The notes under the pieces were generated by a model. It searched no databases. It saw nothing but the letters and a program-made list of their open reading frames with translations, and was not told the DNA's origin. From Rhizobium mesoamericanum STM3625 (GTDB lineage Bacteria > Pseudomonadota > Alphaproteobacteria > Rhizobiales > Rhizobiaceae), in contig NZ_HF536772.1 of NCBI RefSeq assembly GCF_000312665.1, positions 1,397,496 to 1,461,495 of the forward strand: a stretch of DNA of 64,000 nt. The letters run 5' to 3'. The position numbers and the translations under genes were made by a program. Positions 31,523 to 41,612 of this stretch are shown here, in pieces (the stretch's first letter is position 1; each line of letters starts with the position of its first letter).

Positions 31523-33145
31523 ATGATTCGCATCGAGAATATCAGCAAGCAAAACAGTCATCGGATCCTCTTTATCGAGGCTTCCGCCGCCCTCAACAGA
31601 GGTGAAAAGATGGGTCTCGTCGGCCCGAACGGCGCCGGCAAGACGACGCTCTTTCGCATGATCACGGGGCAGGAGCAGCCTGATGAAGGCCAAGTCTCCG
31701 CCGAAAAGGGCGTAACGATTGGCTACTTCAACCAGGATGTCGGCGAGATGGAGGGCCGCAGCGCGGTGGCCGAGGTCATGGAAGGCGCCGGCCCCGTTAG
31801 CGTCGTCGCTGCCGAGCTGCGCGAGCTCGAAGCAGAAATGATCGATCCCGACAAGCTCGGCGAGATGGACCGGATCATCGAACGCTACGGCGAAGTACAG
31901 GCGCGCTATGAGGAGCTGGACGGCTACGCGCTCGAGGGCCGTGCGCGCGAAGTGCTCGCTGGCTTGAGTTTTACCCAGGAAATGATGGACGGCGATGTCG
32001 GCGCGCTGTCGGGCGGCTGGAAGATGCGCGTCGCGCTCGCCCGCATTCTCCTCATGCGTCCCGATGTCATGCTGCTCGACGAGCCGAGCAACCACCTGGA
32101 TCTGGAAAGCTTGATCTGGTTGGAAGAATTCCTGAAGACCTATGACGGCGCGTTGCTGATGACCTCGCATGACCGCGAGTTCATGAACCGCATCGTCAGC
32201 AAGATCCTCGAGATCGACGCTGGTTCGTTGAACAGCTACTCCGGTGACTACGTGTTCTACGAACAGCAGCGGGCGCAGAACGAGAAGCAGCAGCAGGCAC
32301 AGTTCGAGCGCCAGCAGGCAATGCTTGCCAAGGAAATCAAGTTCATCGAGCGCTTCAAGGCGCGGGCCTCGCACGCATCGCAGGTGCAGAGCCGAGTGAA
32401 GAAGCTCGAGAAGATCGACCGCGTCGAGCCGCCAAAGCGCCGCCAGACTGTCGCCTTCGACTTCCTGCCGGCACCGCGTTCCGGCGAAGACGTGATCAAC
32501 CTCAAGAATGTTCACAAGAAGTACGGCAGCCGCACCATTTACGAAGGCCTGGACTTCATGGTCCGCCGTAAGGAGCGTTGGTGCATCATGGGCATCAACG
32601 GCGCCGGCAAGTCAACCCTGTTGAAACTGGTCGCTGGTTCGACAGAACCGGATCAGGGCAGCGTTGCCCTCGGCGCCAGCGTCAAGATGGGATATTTCGC
32701 GCAGCATGCCATGGATCTGCTCGACGGGGAGCGGACAGTCTTGGAGTGGCTGGAGGATTCCTTTCCGCAGGCGGGGCAGGCGCCTCTGCGCGCACTTGCC
32801 GGCTGCTTCGGCTTCTCCGGCGACGACGTCGAAAAGAAGTGCCGCGTGCTGTCGGGTGGCGAAAAGGCGCGGCTGGTCATGGCCAAGATGCTTTTCGATC
32901 CGCCGAACCTGCTCGTCCTCGACGAGCCGACCAACCACCTGGATCTCGATACCAAGGAGATGCTGATCAAGGCACTGTCTCAATACGAGGGCACGATGCT
33001 CTTCGTCTCGCACGACCGGCATTTCCTCGCGGCCCTTTCCAACCGCGTGCTCGAACTGACGCCTGACGGCATCCACCAGTATGGCGGCGGTTATACGGAA
33101 TATGTCGAGCGCACCGGTTATGAGGCGCCCGGCCTGCGGAGCTAA
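31523..33145 (+). CDS. ABC-F family ATPase (YbiT-like)
   Basis: A 540-residue cytoplasmic protein with two ATP-binding domains and no membrane part. Walker A motifs are GPNGAGKTT and GINGAGKST; signatures are LSGGWKMRVALAR and LSGGEKARLVMAK; Walker B motifs are VMLLDEPSNHLD and LLVLDEPTNHLD. The inter-domain linker (KFIERFKARASHASQVQSR) is the ABC-F P-site tRNA interaction motif region. These proteins bind the ribosomal E site and modulate translation. The YbiT assignment is by general resemblance. The gene stands alone. Confidence 0.93.
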   Translation: MIRIENISKQNSHRILFIEASAALNRGEKMGLVGPNGAGKTTLFRMITGQEQPDEGQVSAEKGVTIGYFNQDVGEMEGRSAVAEVMEGAGPVSVVAAELRELEAEMIDPDKLGEMDRIIERYGEVQARYEELDGYALEGRAREVLAGLSFTQEMMDGDVGALSGGWKMRVALARILLMRPDVMLLDEPSNHLDLESLIWLEEFLKTYDGALLMTSHDREFMNRIVSKILEIDAGSLNSYSGDYVFYEQQRAQNEKQQQAQFERQQAMLAKEIKFIERFKARASHASQVQSRVKKLEKIDRVEPPKRRQTVAFDFLPAPRSGEDVINLKNVHKKYGSRTIYEGLDFMVRRKERWCIMGINGAGKSTLLKLVAGSTEPDQGSVALGASVKMGYFAQHAMDLLDGERTVLEWLEDSFPQAGQAPLRALAGCFGFSGDDVEKKCRVLSGGEKARLVMAKMLFDPPNLLVLDEPTNHLDLDTKEMLIKALSQYEGTMLFVSHDRHFLAALSNRVLELTPDGIHQYGGGYTEYVERTGYEAPGLRS

Positions 33146-33888
33146 GATAACGGTGCGACCTCCGGTCTCCGGCTTCGGCGCAAAGCATATGCTGGGATGA
33201 AGTTCGACGCCGGCTGCTGCCGCCTCGGCCAAGCGGTGCTCCGATCAGGGTATTCCGCGGTTTCTTCAGCAGCCGTCAGTGCCATCCGAAGAATGATCTG
33301 GCGTCGGATCTCTTCGGCCGCCAGCTTGCCTCCGGCATAGGCCGGCGCGACGGCAGGCGGGGACGGGCAACCCATCACGAAGCGTGGCAGCGATGGGTGC
33401 GATCACACATCTGCCGGAGCGCTTTCCACCCCCATGTTCAAAGTTCATCGCCTAGACGACGGCGAGCAAGTCGAAGACCGGCAGGCGAGAAGTCTTTTCA
33501 GGAAAAGGCTGCTTCCCACGCGTTTCTTCGACGGCATCTTTGCCGCTGTGTTCAAATCCCATCCGTGATGCCACGCAAACGCCAAACCTCACTTAGTAAT
33601 TGTTGTGACTCCGTATTTGCGTGGCCTGCGGCGTTTTTCGGGATATCTCCATCCCTCAGCTGGTCGCCTCGCCTCAGCTAAGCCCGGGCTGTCCGGCCGA
33701 ACTTGCACGGCTGAACCAAACCGGATGCTGGAACATCCAGAGAGGAGCCGCGCATGGATTGCGTCGCCCGAGGCTGAGGTTTCACCTGCAAAGACGCCGC
33801 TGTTTAGTCTGCAGGGGGTGGAGAAAGGCAGCTTGCCTCTTATGTCAAGGAAGGGGACAGCAAGCGAAGAGCGAAAGGACTCGCGCAA
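33146..33888. other. 743-bp gap with no clear gene
   Basis: Several short frames exist. One on the minus strand (33142-33378) contains GGKLAAEEIRRQIILRMALTAAEET, which looks helical, but it has an unconvincing start and may be a remnant. A 44-codon plus-strand frame at 33434-33568 has no ribosome binding site. Neither is called. The last 100 bp hold the promoter of the VOC gene. Confidence 0.4.
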
Positions 33889-34362
33889 ATGGCCAAGAAC
33901 ACGATCTGCCTGTGGTACGACAAGGACGCCGAGGCTGCAGCCCGGTTCTACGCCGAAACTTTTCCTGACAGCACGGTGGGCGCCGTCATTCGTGCGCCCG
34001 GAGATTATCCCGATGGCAAGCAGGGAGATGTGCTGGTGGTCGAATTCACCGTTGCCGGCGTTCCCTGTATAGGTCTGAACGGAGGGCCCGTGTTCAAGCA
34101 TAACGAAGCCTTCTCGTTTCAGATCGCCACCGACAACCAGGAGGAAACTGACCGCTATTGGAACGCGATCGTCGAAAACGGCGGTCAGGAAAGCGAGTGC
34201 GGCTGGTGCAAGGACCGATGGGGCCTGTCCTGGCAGATCACCCCACGGGTGCTGACCGAAGCCCTGGCGATCGGCGGTGACGAGGCAAAACGCGCCTTCG
34301 ATGCGATGATGACCATGAGGAAGATCGACGTCGCGGCCATCGAAGCAGCGCGGCGTGGCTAA
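33889..34362 (+). CDS. VOC-superfamily protein (PhnB/glyoxalase-like)
   Basis: A 157-residue cytoplasmic protein of the VOC fold. Motifs are ICLWYDKDAEAAARFYAETFPDS, DVLVVEFTVAGVPCIGLNGGP, FKHNEAFSFQIATDNQEETDRYWNAI and CGWCKDRWGLSWQITPRVL. The last is diagnostic of the PhnB/3-demethylubiquinone-methyltransferase-like group, a misleading database name for proteins of unknown reaction. A paralog in decay lies at 41613-42087. The gene is followed 46 bp later by the FMO-like gene. Confidence 0.88.
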   Translation: MAKNTICLWYDKDAEAAARFYAETFPDSTVGAVIRAPGDYPDGKQGDVLVVEFTVAGVPCIGLNGGPVFKHNEAFSFQIATDNQEETDRYWNAIVENGGQESECGWCKDRWGLSWQITPRVLTEALAIGGDEAKRAFDAMMTMRKIDVAAIEAARRG

Positions 34363-34407
34363 TCCATAGTATAATTCGCGCAGACCTCTGGCAGCTTCGA
34401 GATCTCC

Positions 34408-35523
34408 ATGACGGATGCAGAGACGATCATCATCGGCGCCGGACCGGCGGGATTGGCCTGCGCTGCGGCGCTGCAGGCGCGGGGCCGCTCGTTTCTAGTG
34501 CTCGAGAAGGGCGACACTCTGGCAGCGTCCTGGCATCACCACTACGACCGTCTTCGTCTGCACACCCACAAGATGCACTCGGCATTGCCGGGAATGCCGA
34601 TGCCGCGGCGATTTCCAAGGTACCCGTCGCGGCTGCAGGTCATCGAGTATCTCGAAACCTATAGCTCTTCGAACGACATCGAGGTCAGATTTGGCGTGCG
34701 CGCGACGGCGATACGCAAGGACAAGACGTGGACGGTGGAGAGTTCCGACGGAACGTTCGAGGCAAACAATATTGTCATTGCGACCGGCCTCGCGAACACG
34801 CCGATACGGCCGACATGGGAAGGGCAGGGGCTGTTTGCCGGCAAGCTTCTGCACTCCTCGGAGTTCAGGAACGCTGCGGAGCTGGCAGCCGAGCGGGTCC
34901 TCGTCGTCGGTTTCGGCAACTCCGCCGGCGAAATCGCGCTCGAATGCGCCGAGGCCGGCCTTGATGTCGCGATGTCCGTGCGCGGCCCGGTCAGCGTCGT
35001 GCCACTGGAGCTATTCGGACTGACGAGCGCCAGCATCGCCATTGCTCAGCAGTTCCTTTCCTATCGCCTCGTCGACGCGGTGAACGCCCCGATCCTCGCC
35101 CTGCGGTTCGGCGATCTCGAAAAGTTCGGGCTGGAGCGGGCAAAAGGCGGGCCATTGACCGGTATTATCGAACGAGGCCGCACGCCTATGATCAATATCG
35201 GAACGATCGAGCGCATCCGGTCGGGGGATATCAAAGTGTTTTCCGCAATCACGAAATCCGAGGATCGGCGCGTGCATTTCGTCGACGGCCGATCCGACGT
35301 GTTCGACGCGATCATAATGGCGACCGGCTACCGACCGGGGCTCGAGGCGCTACTGCCCGATTTCGCGCATCGATTTGACGGCGCCGACGGTCCTGGCCGT
35401 GGCGAGCTACAGCCGGCCCATGACGCCCTGTACTTTTGCGGCTTCACCGCCGTGCCAACCGGCCTCCTCCGGGAAATTGGACGAGAGGCAAGGAAGATTG
35501 CCGCATCGATTGCCGGCAAATGA
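34408..35523 (+). CDS. Flavin-containing monooxygenase-like NAD(P)/FAD oxidoreductase
   Basis: A 371-residue enzyme with an FAD-binding Rossmann motif (TIIIGAGPAGLACAAALQARG), the FMO-type LEKGDTLAASWHHHYDRLRLHT, an NADPH-binding motif (VLVVGFGNSAGEIALECA) and the C-terminal DAIIMATGYRP, which matches the ATG-containing motif of this group. It resembles the CzcO/YUCCA-like flavoproteins, which hydroxylate or decarboxylate small substrates. In plant-associated bacteria such homologs are sometimes linked to indole metabolism, but nothing here fixes the substrate. Confidence 0.87.
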   Translation: MTDAETIIIGAGPAGLACAAALQARGRSFLVLEKGDTLAASWHHHYDRLRLHTHKMHSALPGMPMPRRFPRYPSRLQVIEYLETYSSSNDIEVRFGVRATAIRKDKTWTVESSDGTFEANNIVIATGLANTPIRPTWEGQGLFAGKLLHSSEFRNAAELAAERVLVVGFGNSAGEIALECAEAGLDVAMSVRGPVSVVPLELFGLTSASIAIAQQFLSYRLVDAVNAPILALRFGDLEKFGLERAKGGPLTGIIERGRTPMINIGTIERIRSGDIKVFSAITKSEDRRVHFVDGRSDVFDAIIMATGYRPGLEALLPDFAHRFDGADGPGRGELQPAHDALYFCGFTAVPTGLLREIGREARKIAASIAGK

Positions 35524-35650
35524 CGAACAGTCCGCCGCTGATCTCAGCACCGATTTTTTGTTGTGGAGCTTGCAACGGTTTGACCAGCCTTCAGGTGAGC
35601 GTCAGACGTGCTGCCTACACGCGGCGCGGGCTGCAACGGAAAGGCTGATT

Positions 35651-36079
35651 ATGAACAGGTACGTACGGTACGTTCTCGCGGCATCTGCCGCAATCGCAAT
35701 TGCTTCGCCATCATGGGCGGCAACGACTGTGAAGGTCATCGAAGGTGGCGAGGGCGGCGGGCCGATGACCCTGACGCTTGATCAGACCACGATCAAGGCG
35801 GGCGAAACGATCTTCGCCGTTCATAACGACGCGATGACCGAGGAGCACGAGATGGTGCTCGTCAAGCTGAAATCTCCCGACCAGAAGATCCCGGTGATTG
35901 CTTCCAGGCATCGAGTGGACGAAAAGCAGCTCAAGAGCATCGGCGAAGTCTCGGACCTCAAGCCGGGGGCGGACGGGGAGTTGAAAGCGAAACTCGCCCC
36001 CGGCGCCTATCTGCTGTTGTGCAATATCAAAGGCCATTACGAAGCTGGCATGCAAGCTGGCCTGACGGTTACCAAATAG
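35651..36079 (+). CDS. Periplasmic cupredoxin-like blue copper protein
   Basis: A 142-residue exported protein (signal YVLAASAAIAIASPSWAA). The fold ends with the type 1 copper site: LLLCNIKGHYEAGM gives Cys, His and Met ligands in the C-x4-H-x4-M spacing. The upstream His is in MTEEHEMVL. It is probably a small periplasmic electron carrier or copper-binding protein. No oxidase or copper-resistance gene is adjacent. Start ATG at 35651, where the signal peptide begins. Confidence 0.85.
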   Translation: MNRYVRYVLAASAAIAIASPSWAATTVKVIEGGEGGGPMTLTLDQTTIKAGETIFAVHNDAMTEEHEMVLVKLKSPDQKIPVIASRHRVDEKQLKSIGEVSDLKPGADGELKAKLAPGAYLLLCNIKGHYEAGMQAGLTVTK

Positions 36080-36136
36080 TCAGCCGAGACCGAAAGCCAG
36101 CCGAAAGCACCGGCGGGCGTCAAAGAAATGATGTTC

Positions 36137-36159
36137 GGAGGCGGCTTCAGGCCGCCTCC
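36137..36159 (+). terminator. Hairpin between the cupredoxin gene and the beta-oxidation operon
   Basis: GGAGGCGGC-TTCAG-GCCGCCTCC forms a perfect 9-bp stem, followed on the plus strand by TTCTCCTT. It covers the last codons and stop of the FadB-like gene on the minus strand and could end transcription from both sides. Confidence 0.5.
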
Positions 36160-38360
36160 TTCTCCTTCGCGTAAGGATCAAATCGACTGTAGAAGGTCTC
36201 GCCCTTCGCGGCCATGTCCTTCAGCAGTGCCGTCGGCTTGAAGTGCGCGCCGCAGCTTGCCGCAAGCTTCTCGCTGAGCGTCACGAAGGTCTCCACACCC
36301 ATGCCATCGATGTAGGAGAGCACGCCGCCGGTGTAGGGGGCGAAGCCGAAGCCGAGGATGGAGCCGACATCGGCCTCGCGCGGATCGGTAACGATGCCCT
36401 CCTCAATGGTCCGCGCCGCTTCGAGTGCGATAGTGACGAGGAAACGCTGCTTCAGCACTTTGACGTCGACCTCCTCCGCCTTTTTCTGCGGGTAGAAGGT
36501 CTTCAGCTCCGGCCAAAGCGACTTCTTGGCCGGTTTCGCCGGATAGTCGTAGAAACCCTTGCCGTTCTTGCGGCCGCGACGGTCGAGCTCGTCGACCATC
36601 TTGTCGATCAGCGCCACGTGCTTCGGATCGACGGCGGCCTCGCCGAGATCGGCGACGGTCGCCTTGAGAATCTTTTGCGACAGATCGATCGCCACCTCGT
36701 CATTGAGGGACAGCGGACCGACCGGCATGCCGGCCATCTTGGCGGCATTCTCGATCATCGCCGGCGGGACGCCCTCGATCAGCATGTCATAGGCTTCATG
36801 GATGTAGCGAAAGACGCAGCGGTTGACGAAGAAGCCGCGCGTGTCGTTGACGACGATCGGCGTCTTCTTGATCGCGGCAACATAATCGAGTGCGACGGCC
36901 AGCGCCTTGTCGCCGGTCTGGTTGCCGAGAATGACCTCCGTCAGCATCATCTTCTCAACCGGCGAGAAGAAATGCACGCCGATGAAATCAGCCGGGCGCT
37001 TGGAGTTCTTGGCAAGGCCTGTTATCGGCAGCGTCGAGGTGTTCGAGGCGAAGATGGCGCCTTCAGGCAAGACGGCCTCAACGGCCTCGATGACGGCCTT
37101 CTTGACCTCACGATCCTCGAAAACGGCTTCGATAACGAGATCGGCATCCTTCAGGTCGGCATAGTCCGCGGAGGGGACGATGCGCGACAGCAGTGCCGCA
37201 CCCTCATCTGTCGTAAGGCGACCCTTACCGATCGAGTCCTTCACCAGGCCTTCGCCGACGCTCTTGCCCTTGGTCGCAGCTTCGATGTCGCGGTCGATCA
37301 GGATAACGGGGATGCCGGCGGCGGCGGTCACATAGGCGATCGAGGCTCCCATGAAACCGGCGCCGACGACACCCACCTTCTTCAACTCCGTCTTTGCAAC
37401 GCCGGCGGGGCGGCGGGCCCCTTTGCCGAGCTCCTGCATGGAGATGAAGAGCGAACGGATCATCGAGAAGGCTTCGTTGGTCTGCAGGATCTCGGTGAAG
37501 TAGCGCTGCTCGATCTTGAGGCCGGTGTCGAACGGCACCTGCAGGCCTTCATAGACGCATTTCAAGATAGCGAGGGCGGCGGGATAGTTGCCTGATGTCT
37601 CGCGGCGCAGGATTGCGGGTGCGGCTGGCCAGAGCTGCGCTGCCGCTGGCGTCCAGATGCCGCCACCAGGCGCCTTGAAGCCCTTCTCGTCCCAGGGGGC
37701 GACGGGCTTCAGCCCGTCCTTGATCATCTGCTTTGCGGTTGGGATGAGCTGATCCGGCTCGACCACTTGATGCACGAGGTTCATCGCCTTGGCGCGTGCT
37801 GCCGTCAGCGACTGGCCCGTCGTCATCATCTGCAGGGCCGACTGGGCGTCCGCCAGGCGCGAGACTCGCTGCGTGCCGCCGGCACCGGGAAAGATGCCGA
37901 CCTTGACTTCGGGCAGTGCGATCTTCACAGACTTGGCATTCGAGGCGACGCGACCGTGGCAGGCGAGCGACATTTCGAAAGCGCCGCCCATGCAGGTGCC
38001 GTTGATTGCCGAGACCCAAGGCTTGCCCGAGGTTTCGATCTTGCGGAACAGGCCAGTCATACGGCCGACAAGATCGAACAGCTTCTGCGCGGCGCCCTCT
38101 GGATTGGCAGCCTTCTCTTGCTGGTAGAGCGAGAACATCGACTTGATCATCGAGAGGTCTGCGCCGCCGGAAAAACTCGACTTACCCGAGGTGATGACCG
38201 CGCCCTGGACGGCGCTGTCGGCAACCACAGCATCGACGATGGCGTCCAGCTCGTCCATCACCTCCTCGGTGAAGACGTTCATGGATTTGCCGGGCATGTC
38301 CCAGGTGACAAGGGCGATGCCGTCCGCGTCTGCTTCGACGGTGAAGTTCTTGTAGGTCAT
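36147..38360 (-). CDS. FadB-like multifunctional enoyl-CoA hydratase/3-hydroxyacyl-CoA dehydrogenase
   Basis: A 737-residue beta-oxidation enzyme. Residues 1-200 are the crotonase domain ([13 protein letters not shown], oxyanion-hole [32 protein letters not shown]). From about 330, [22 protein letters not shown] is the NAD-binding 3-hydroxyacyl-CoA dehydrogenase fold, with [10 protein letters not shown] and [19 protein letters not shown]. The two C-terminal dehydrogenase domains contain [11 protein letters not shown]. It hydrates trans-2-enoyl-CoA and oxidises L-3-hydroxyacyl-CoA. It is third in the acyl-CoA dehydrogenase/thiolase/FadB operon, starting 11 bp after the thiolase stop. Confidence 0.95.
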   Translation of the reverse strand: MTYKNFTVEADADGIALVTWDMPGKSMNVFTEEVMDELDAIVDAVVADSAVQGAVITSGKSSFSGGADLSMIKSMFSLYQQEKAANPEGAAQKLFDLVGRMTGLFRKIETSGKPWVSAINGTCMGGAFEMSLACHGRVASNAKSVKIALPEVKVGIFPGAGGTQRVSRLADAQSALQMMTTGQSLTAARAKAMNLVHQVVEPDQLIPTAKQMIKDGLKPVAPWDEKGFKAPGGGIWTPAAAQLWPAAPAILRRETSGNYPAALAILKCVYEGLQVPFDTGLKIEQRYFTEILQTNEAFSMIRSLFISMQELGKGARRPAGVAKTELKKVGVVGAGFMGASIAYVTAAAGIPVILIDRDIEAATKGKSVGEGLVKDSIGKGRLTTDEGAALLSRIVPSADYADLKDADLVIEAVFEDREVKKAVIEAVEAVLPEGAIFASNTSTLPITGLAKNSKRPADFIGVHFFSPVEKMMLTEVILGNQTGDKALAVALDYVAAIKKTPIVVNDTRGFFVNRCVFRYIHEAYDMLIEGVPPAMIENAAKMAGMPVGPLSLNDEVAIDLSQKILKATVADLGEAAVDPKHVALIDKMVDELDRRGRKNGKGFYDYPAKPAKKSLWPELKTFYPQKKAEEVDVKVLKQRFLVTIALEAARTIEEGIVTDPREADVGSILGFGFAPYTGGVLSYIDGMGVETFVTLSEKLAASCGAHFKPTALLKDMAAKGETFYSRFDPYAKEKEAA

Positions 38361-38371
38361 GTCTCTCTCCC

Positions 38372-39580
38372 TCAGACGCGTTCGATTACCGTTGCCGTGC
38401 CCATGCCGGCGCCGATGCAGAGCGTGACGAGCGCGGTGTTCAGGTCGCGCCGCTCCAGTTCGTCCAGCACCGTGCCCAGGATCATCGCGCCGGTGGCGCC
38501 GAGCGGGTGGCCCATGGCAATCGCGCCGCCGTTGACGTTGATTTTGTCGTGCGAAATTTCGAAGGCCTGCATGTAGCGCAGCACGACGGCGGCGAAGGCT
38601 TCGTTGAGTTCGAAGAGATCGATGTCGGCAAGCGTCATGCCGGTGCGCTTCAGAAGCTTCTCGGTGACGTCGACCGGACCGGTCAGCATCAGCGCGGGGT
38701 CGGAGCCGATATTGGCGAAAGCCTTGATGCGGCCGCGGGGCTTCACGCCCATGCTTTCGCCGCCGGCTTTCGAACCCAGAAGAACGGCAGCAGCGCCGTC
38801 GACGATGCCGGAGGAATTGCCGGCATGGTGGACATAGTTGAGGCGCTCGACTTCCGGATGGGCCTGGATCGCGACGGCTTCGAAGCCACCCATCTCGCCC
38901 GGCAACTGGAACGAGGGGTTGAGTGCCGCCAGAGCCTGCATATCGGTCCCAGGACGCATGTGTTCGTCGCGGGCAAGGATCGTCAGGCCGTTTTGATCCT
39001 TGACCGGAATGACGGAGTTCTTGAAATAGCCCTTCTCCCAGGCATTGGCCGCGCGCTTCTGGCTCTCGACCGCATAGGCGTCGACGTCATCGCGCGAGAA
39101 TCCGTATTTGGTGGCGATGAGATCGGCCGATACGCCCTGCGGCATGAAATAGGCAGGGAAGTTCACCGATGGGTCCATGAACCAGGCACCGCCCGACATG
39201 CCGAGGCCGACGCGCGACATGCTCTCGACGCCGCCTGCGATGACGATGTCATCGGCGCCCTGGGCGATCTTCGCCGCGCCGAAGTTCACGGCGTCGAGGC
39301 CAGAGGCGCAGAAGCGCGAGATCTGCATGCCGGGCGCCTTAGTGGAATAGCCCGCCTCGAAGGCGGCACCGCGCGGGATCACCGCGCCTGCTTCCATCAC
39401 TGGATCGACGCAGCCCATCACGATGTCGTCCACGGTTGCGGTGTCGAGCCCGTTGCGATCGCGGATCGCCTCAAGCGTCTTGGCGGCAAGCCGCACCGAC
39501 GGGACCTCATGCAGCGAACCGTCCTTCTTGCCGCGGCCGCGTGGCGTACGCACGTGGTCATAAATGAAAACCTCGGTCAT
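38372..39580 (-). CDS. Acetyl-CoA C-acyltransferase (thiolase, FadA-like)
   Basis: A 402-residue thiolase. The acyl-enzyme Cys lies in [14 protein letters not shown]-terminal [18 protein letters not shown] carries the catalytic His, and [13 protein letters not shown] has the second catalytic Cys. The start [24 protein letters not shown] is typical of the acetyl-CoA acetyltransferases encoded with fadB in alphaproteobacteria. It performs the last thiolytic step of beta-oxidation. Second gene of the operon, 36 bp after the acyl-CoA dehydrogenase. Confidence 0.95.
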   Translation of the reverse strand: MTEVFIYDHVRTPRGRGKKDGSLHEVPSVRLAAKTLEAIRDRNGLDTATVDDIVMGCVDPVMEAGAVIPRGAAFEAGYSTKAPGMQISRFCASGLDAVNFGAAKIAQGADDIVIAGGVESMSRVGLGMSGGAWFMDPSVNFPAYFMPQGVSADLIATKYGFSRDDVDAYAVESQKRAANAWEKGYFKNSVIPVKDQNGLTILARDEHMRPGTDMQALAALNPSFQLPGEMGGFEAVAIQAHPEVERLNYVHHAGNSSGIVDGAAAVLLGSKAGGESMGVKPRGRIKAFANIGSDPALMLTGPVDVTEKLLKRTGMTLADIDLFELNEAFAAVVLRYMQAFEISHDKINVNGGAIAMGHPLGATGAMILGTVLDELERRDLNTALVTLCIGAGMGTATVIERV

Positions 39581-39616
39581 TCCTCTATCTCCCTGTCGGC
39601 GCGGGCGCCGTTGAAC

Positions 39617-41413
39617 TTAAAAGGCCTCGGCGGCCAAGGTCATCATCGTTTCCGCGCCGGTCTCGATGCGGGTTTTGCGCAGGGCCGTTTCCGGCATGAT
39701 CCGTTCCATGAAGAAGCGGGCGGTCACCAGCTTGTTGCGGAGGAACGCCTCGCGCTCCGCCTCTCCTGCCGCAAGGCCGTCCTCCGCAGCCTTCGCCATC
39801 TTCGCCCACATATAGCCGAGTACGACAAGGCCGAAGAGGTGCATGTAGTCGGTCGAGCCGGCGCCGGCATTGTCAGGCTTGGCCATGGCGTGCTGCATGA
39901 ACCACATGGTCGCCGCCTGCACGTCATTCAACCCCTTCTTCAGGTTCTTGGTAAAGAAGGTCATCTGCTCGTCGTTGCGGTTCTCTTCGCAGAAATCGCC
40001 GATCTCCTTGAACAGCGCCATGACGGCGCGGCCGCCATTCTGTGCAAGCTTGCGGCCGACGAGGTCCAGCGCCTGGATGCCATTGGCGCCTTCGTAGATC
40101 ATGGCGATGCGCGCATCGCGCACATACTGGCTCATGCCATGTTCTTCGATGTAGCCGTGCCCGCCGAAGACCTGCTGGGCCATGACGGCGTGCTCGAAGC
40201 CCTTGTCGGTCATCACGCCCTTGAGGATCGGGGTGACGAGACCAAGAATGTCGTCGGCCGTCTGGCGCTCCTTCTCGTCCGCCGAACGGTGGGCGATGTC
40301 GGATTTCAAAGCCGTCCAGAGGAGGAAGGCGCGGCCGGCCTCGTTGAAGGCACGGATCGTCATCAGCGAACGGCGAATATCGGGATGTACGATGATCGGA
40401 TCGGCTTGTCTGTCGGGCGCCTTGGGGCCGGAGAGCGAGCGGCCCTGAATGCGCTCGCGGGCATAGTTGACCGCGTTTTGATAGGCGACCTCGGAGATTG
40501 CCAATCCCTGCAGGCCGACGCTGAGGCGCGCCTCGTTCATCATCACGAACATGGCGCTGAGGCCCTTGTTTTCCGCGCCGATGAGGAAGCCGGTCGCCCC
40601 GTCATAATTCATGACGCAGGTGGCGTTTCCGTGAATGCCCATCTTATGCTCGATTGCACCGCAGGAGACCTCGTTGCGCTCGCCAATGGTGCCATCCGCC
40701 TTGATGAGATATTTCGGCACGATGAACAGCGAAATGCCCTTGGTGCCTTCCGGTGCACCCTCGATGCGGGCCAGCACCAGATGCACGATGTTGTCGGTCA
40801 TGTCGTGCTCGCCGGCCGAAATGAAGATCTTCTGGCCGGAGATCTCGTAGCTGCCGTCCGTCTGCGGCACCGCCTTGGTGCGCAGCAGGCCGAGATCGGT
40901 GCCGCAATGCGGCTCAGTGAGGTTCATGGTACCGGACCATTCGCCGGAGACCATTTTCGGCAGATAGGTCTGCTTCTGCTCGTCCGAGCCATGCACGAGG
41001 ATTGCCGCGATCGCGCCCTGGGTCAGCCCCGGGTACATCATCAGCGACATGTTGGCGGCGGAGGTATATTCGCCGACAGCGGCATGGAGCGTATAGGGAA
41101 GGCCCTGGCCGCCGAATTCTTCCGGAACGGCAAGTCCGGTCCAGCCGCCCTGGCAATAGGCGTCGTAACCCTCCTTGAAGCCATTCGGCACAGAAACCGA
41201 GCCGTCTTCGTTACGTAAGCAGCCTTCCTGATCGCCGGAGTAGTTCAGCGGAAAGAGCACTTCCTCGGCAATCTTTGCAGACTCGCCGAGAATTGCCTCG
41301 ATCGTGTCAGGCGTCGCATCGGCAAACCCCGGGAGATTGTTGTAGCGTTCCAGGCCGAGCACGTCGTTCAGCACGAAGAGCGTGTCATTAACCGGGGCCT
41401 TGTAGACTGGCAT
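39617..41413 (-). CDS. Acyl-CoA dehydrogenase, C-terminal-extended type
   Basis: A 598-residue flavoenzyme, longer than the classic 380-residue forms because of the C-terminal extension found in the fadE-like AcdH group. Landmarks are [40 protein letters not shown] (FAD-binding), [14 protein letters not shown] and [30 protein letters not shown] with the catalytic Glu region. It removes two hydrogens from acyl-CoA to give trans-2-enoyl-CoA, handing electrons to ETF. It is first in the operon, reading away from the palindrome at 41478-41499. Confidence 0.95.
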   Translation of the reverse strand: MPVYKAPVNDTLFVLNDVLGLERYNNLPGFADATPDTIEAILGESAKIAEEVLFPLNYSGDQEGCLRNEDGSVSVPNGFKEGYDAYCQGGWTGLAVPEEFGGQGLPYTLHAAVGEYTSAANMSLMMYPGLTQGAIAAILVHGSDEQKQTYLPKMVSGEWSGTMNLTEPHCGTDLGLLRTKAVPQTDGSYEISGQKIFISAGEHDMTDNIVHLVLARIEGAPEGTKGISLFIVPKYLIKADGTIGERNEVSCGAIEHKMGIHGNATCVMNYDGATGFLIGAENKGLSAMFVMMNEARLSVGLQGLAISEVAYQNAVNYARERIQGRSLSGPKAPDRQADPIIVHPDIRRSLMTIRAFNEAGRAFLLWTALKSDIAHRSADEKERQTADDILGLVTPILKGVMTDKGFEHAVMAQQVFGGHGYIEEHGMSQYVRDARIAMIYEGANGIQALDLVGRKLAQNGGRAVMALFKEIGDFCEENRNDEQMTFFTKNLKKGLNDVQAATMWFMQHAMAKPDNAGAGSTDYMHLFGLVVLGYMWAKMAKAAEDGLAAGEAEREAFLRNKLVTARFFMERIMPETALRKTRIETGAETMMTLAAEAF

Positions 41414-41477
41414 TGTTCGAATTCCTCCAATTCGGCAAGCCGGACGAAACCGGCATTTGAGAGTCTCTTACAAAATA

Positions 41478-41499
41478 TTGACGTTTGCGTAAACGTCAA
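41478..41499. promoter_or_regulatory. Perfect palindromic operator upstream of the beta-oxidation operon
   Basis: TTGACGTTT-GCGT-AAACGTCAA: 9-bp perfect arms with a 4-base spacer, 65 bp upstream of the acyl-CoA dehydrogenase ATG. The shape and the ACGT/ACGT core resemble binding sites of the MerR-type LiuR regulators that control fatty-acid and branched-chain amino-acid degradation in proteobacteria. No such regulator gene lies nearby, so the factor is inferred, not seen. Confidence 0.7.
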
Positions 41500-41612
41500 A
41501 TGTGGGTGTCGCGCGAATTTGTGAAACTTGCGCCATTGTCGGAAAGAGCCGGGCCGGCACGTCCTGGGGCTGTCGAACATTTCGTCAGAGCAGCAATGAG
41601 GAGGACAACCCG

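Noticed and set aside
31157-32515. A 452-codon minus-strand frame opposite the ABC-F gene
   Set aside because: Antisense shadow covering the ABC-F coding sequence and its upstream region, with no recognised domain.
33732-33760. GGAAC upstream of the intact VOC gene as an EcfG promoter
   Set aside because: The base run at the -10 position is CGCA, not CGTT.
36243-37595. A 450-codon plus-strand frame opposite the FadB-like gene
   Set aside because: Shadow of the minus-strand gene, with no domain signature.
38507-41218. A 903-codon plus-strand open frame antisense to the acyl-CoA dehydrogenase and thiolase genes
   Set aside because: It mirrors strongly coded genes in a high-GC genome, is His/Arg/Asp-rich with no domain, and has no ribosome binding site.
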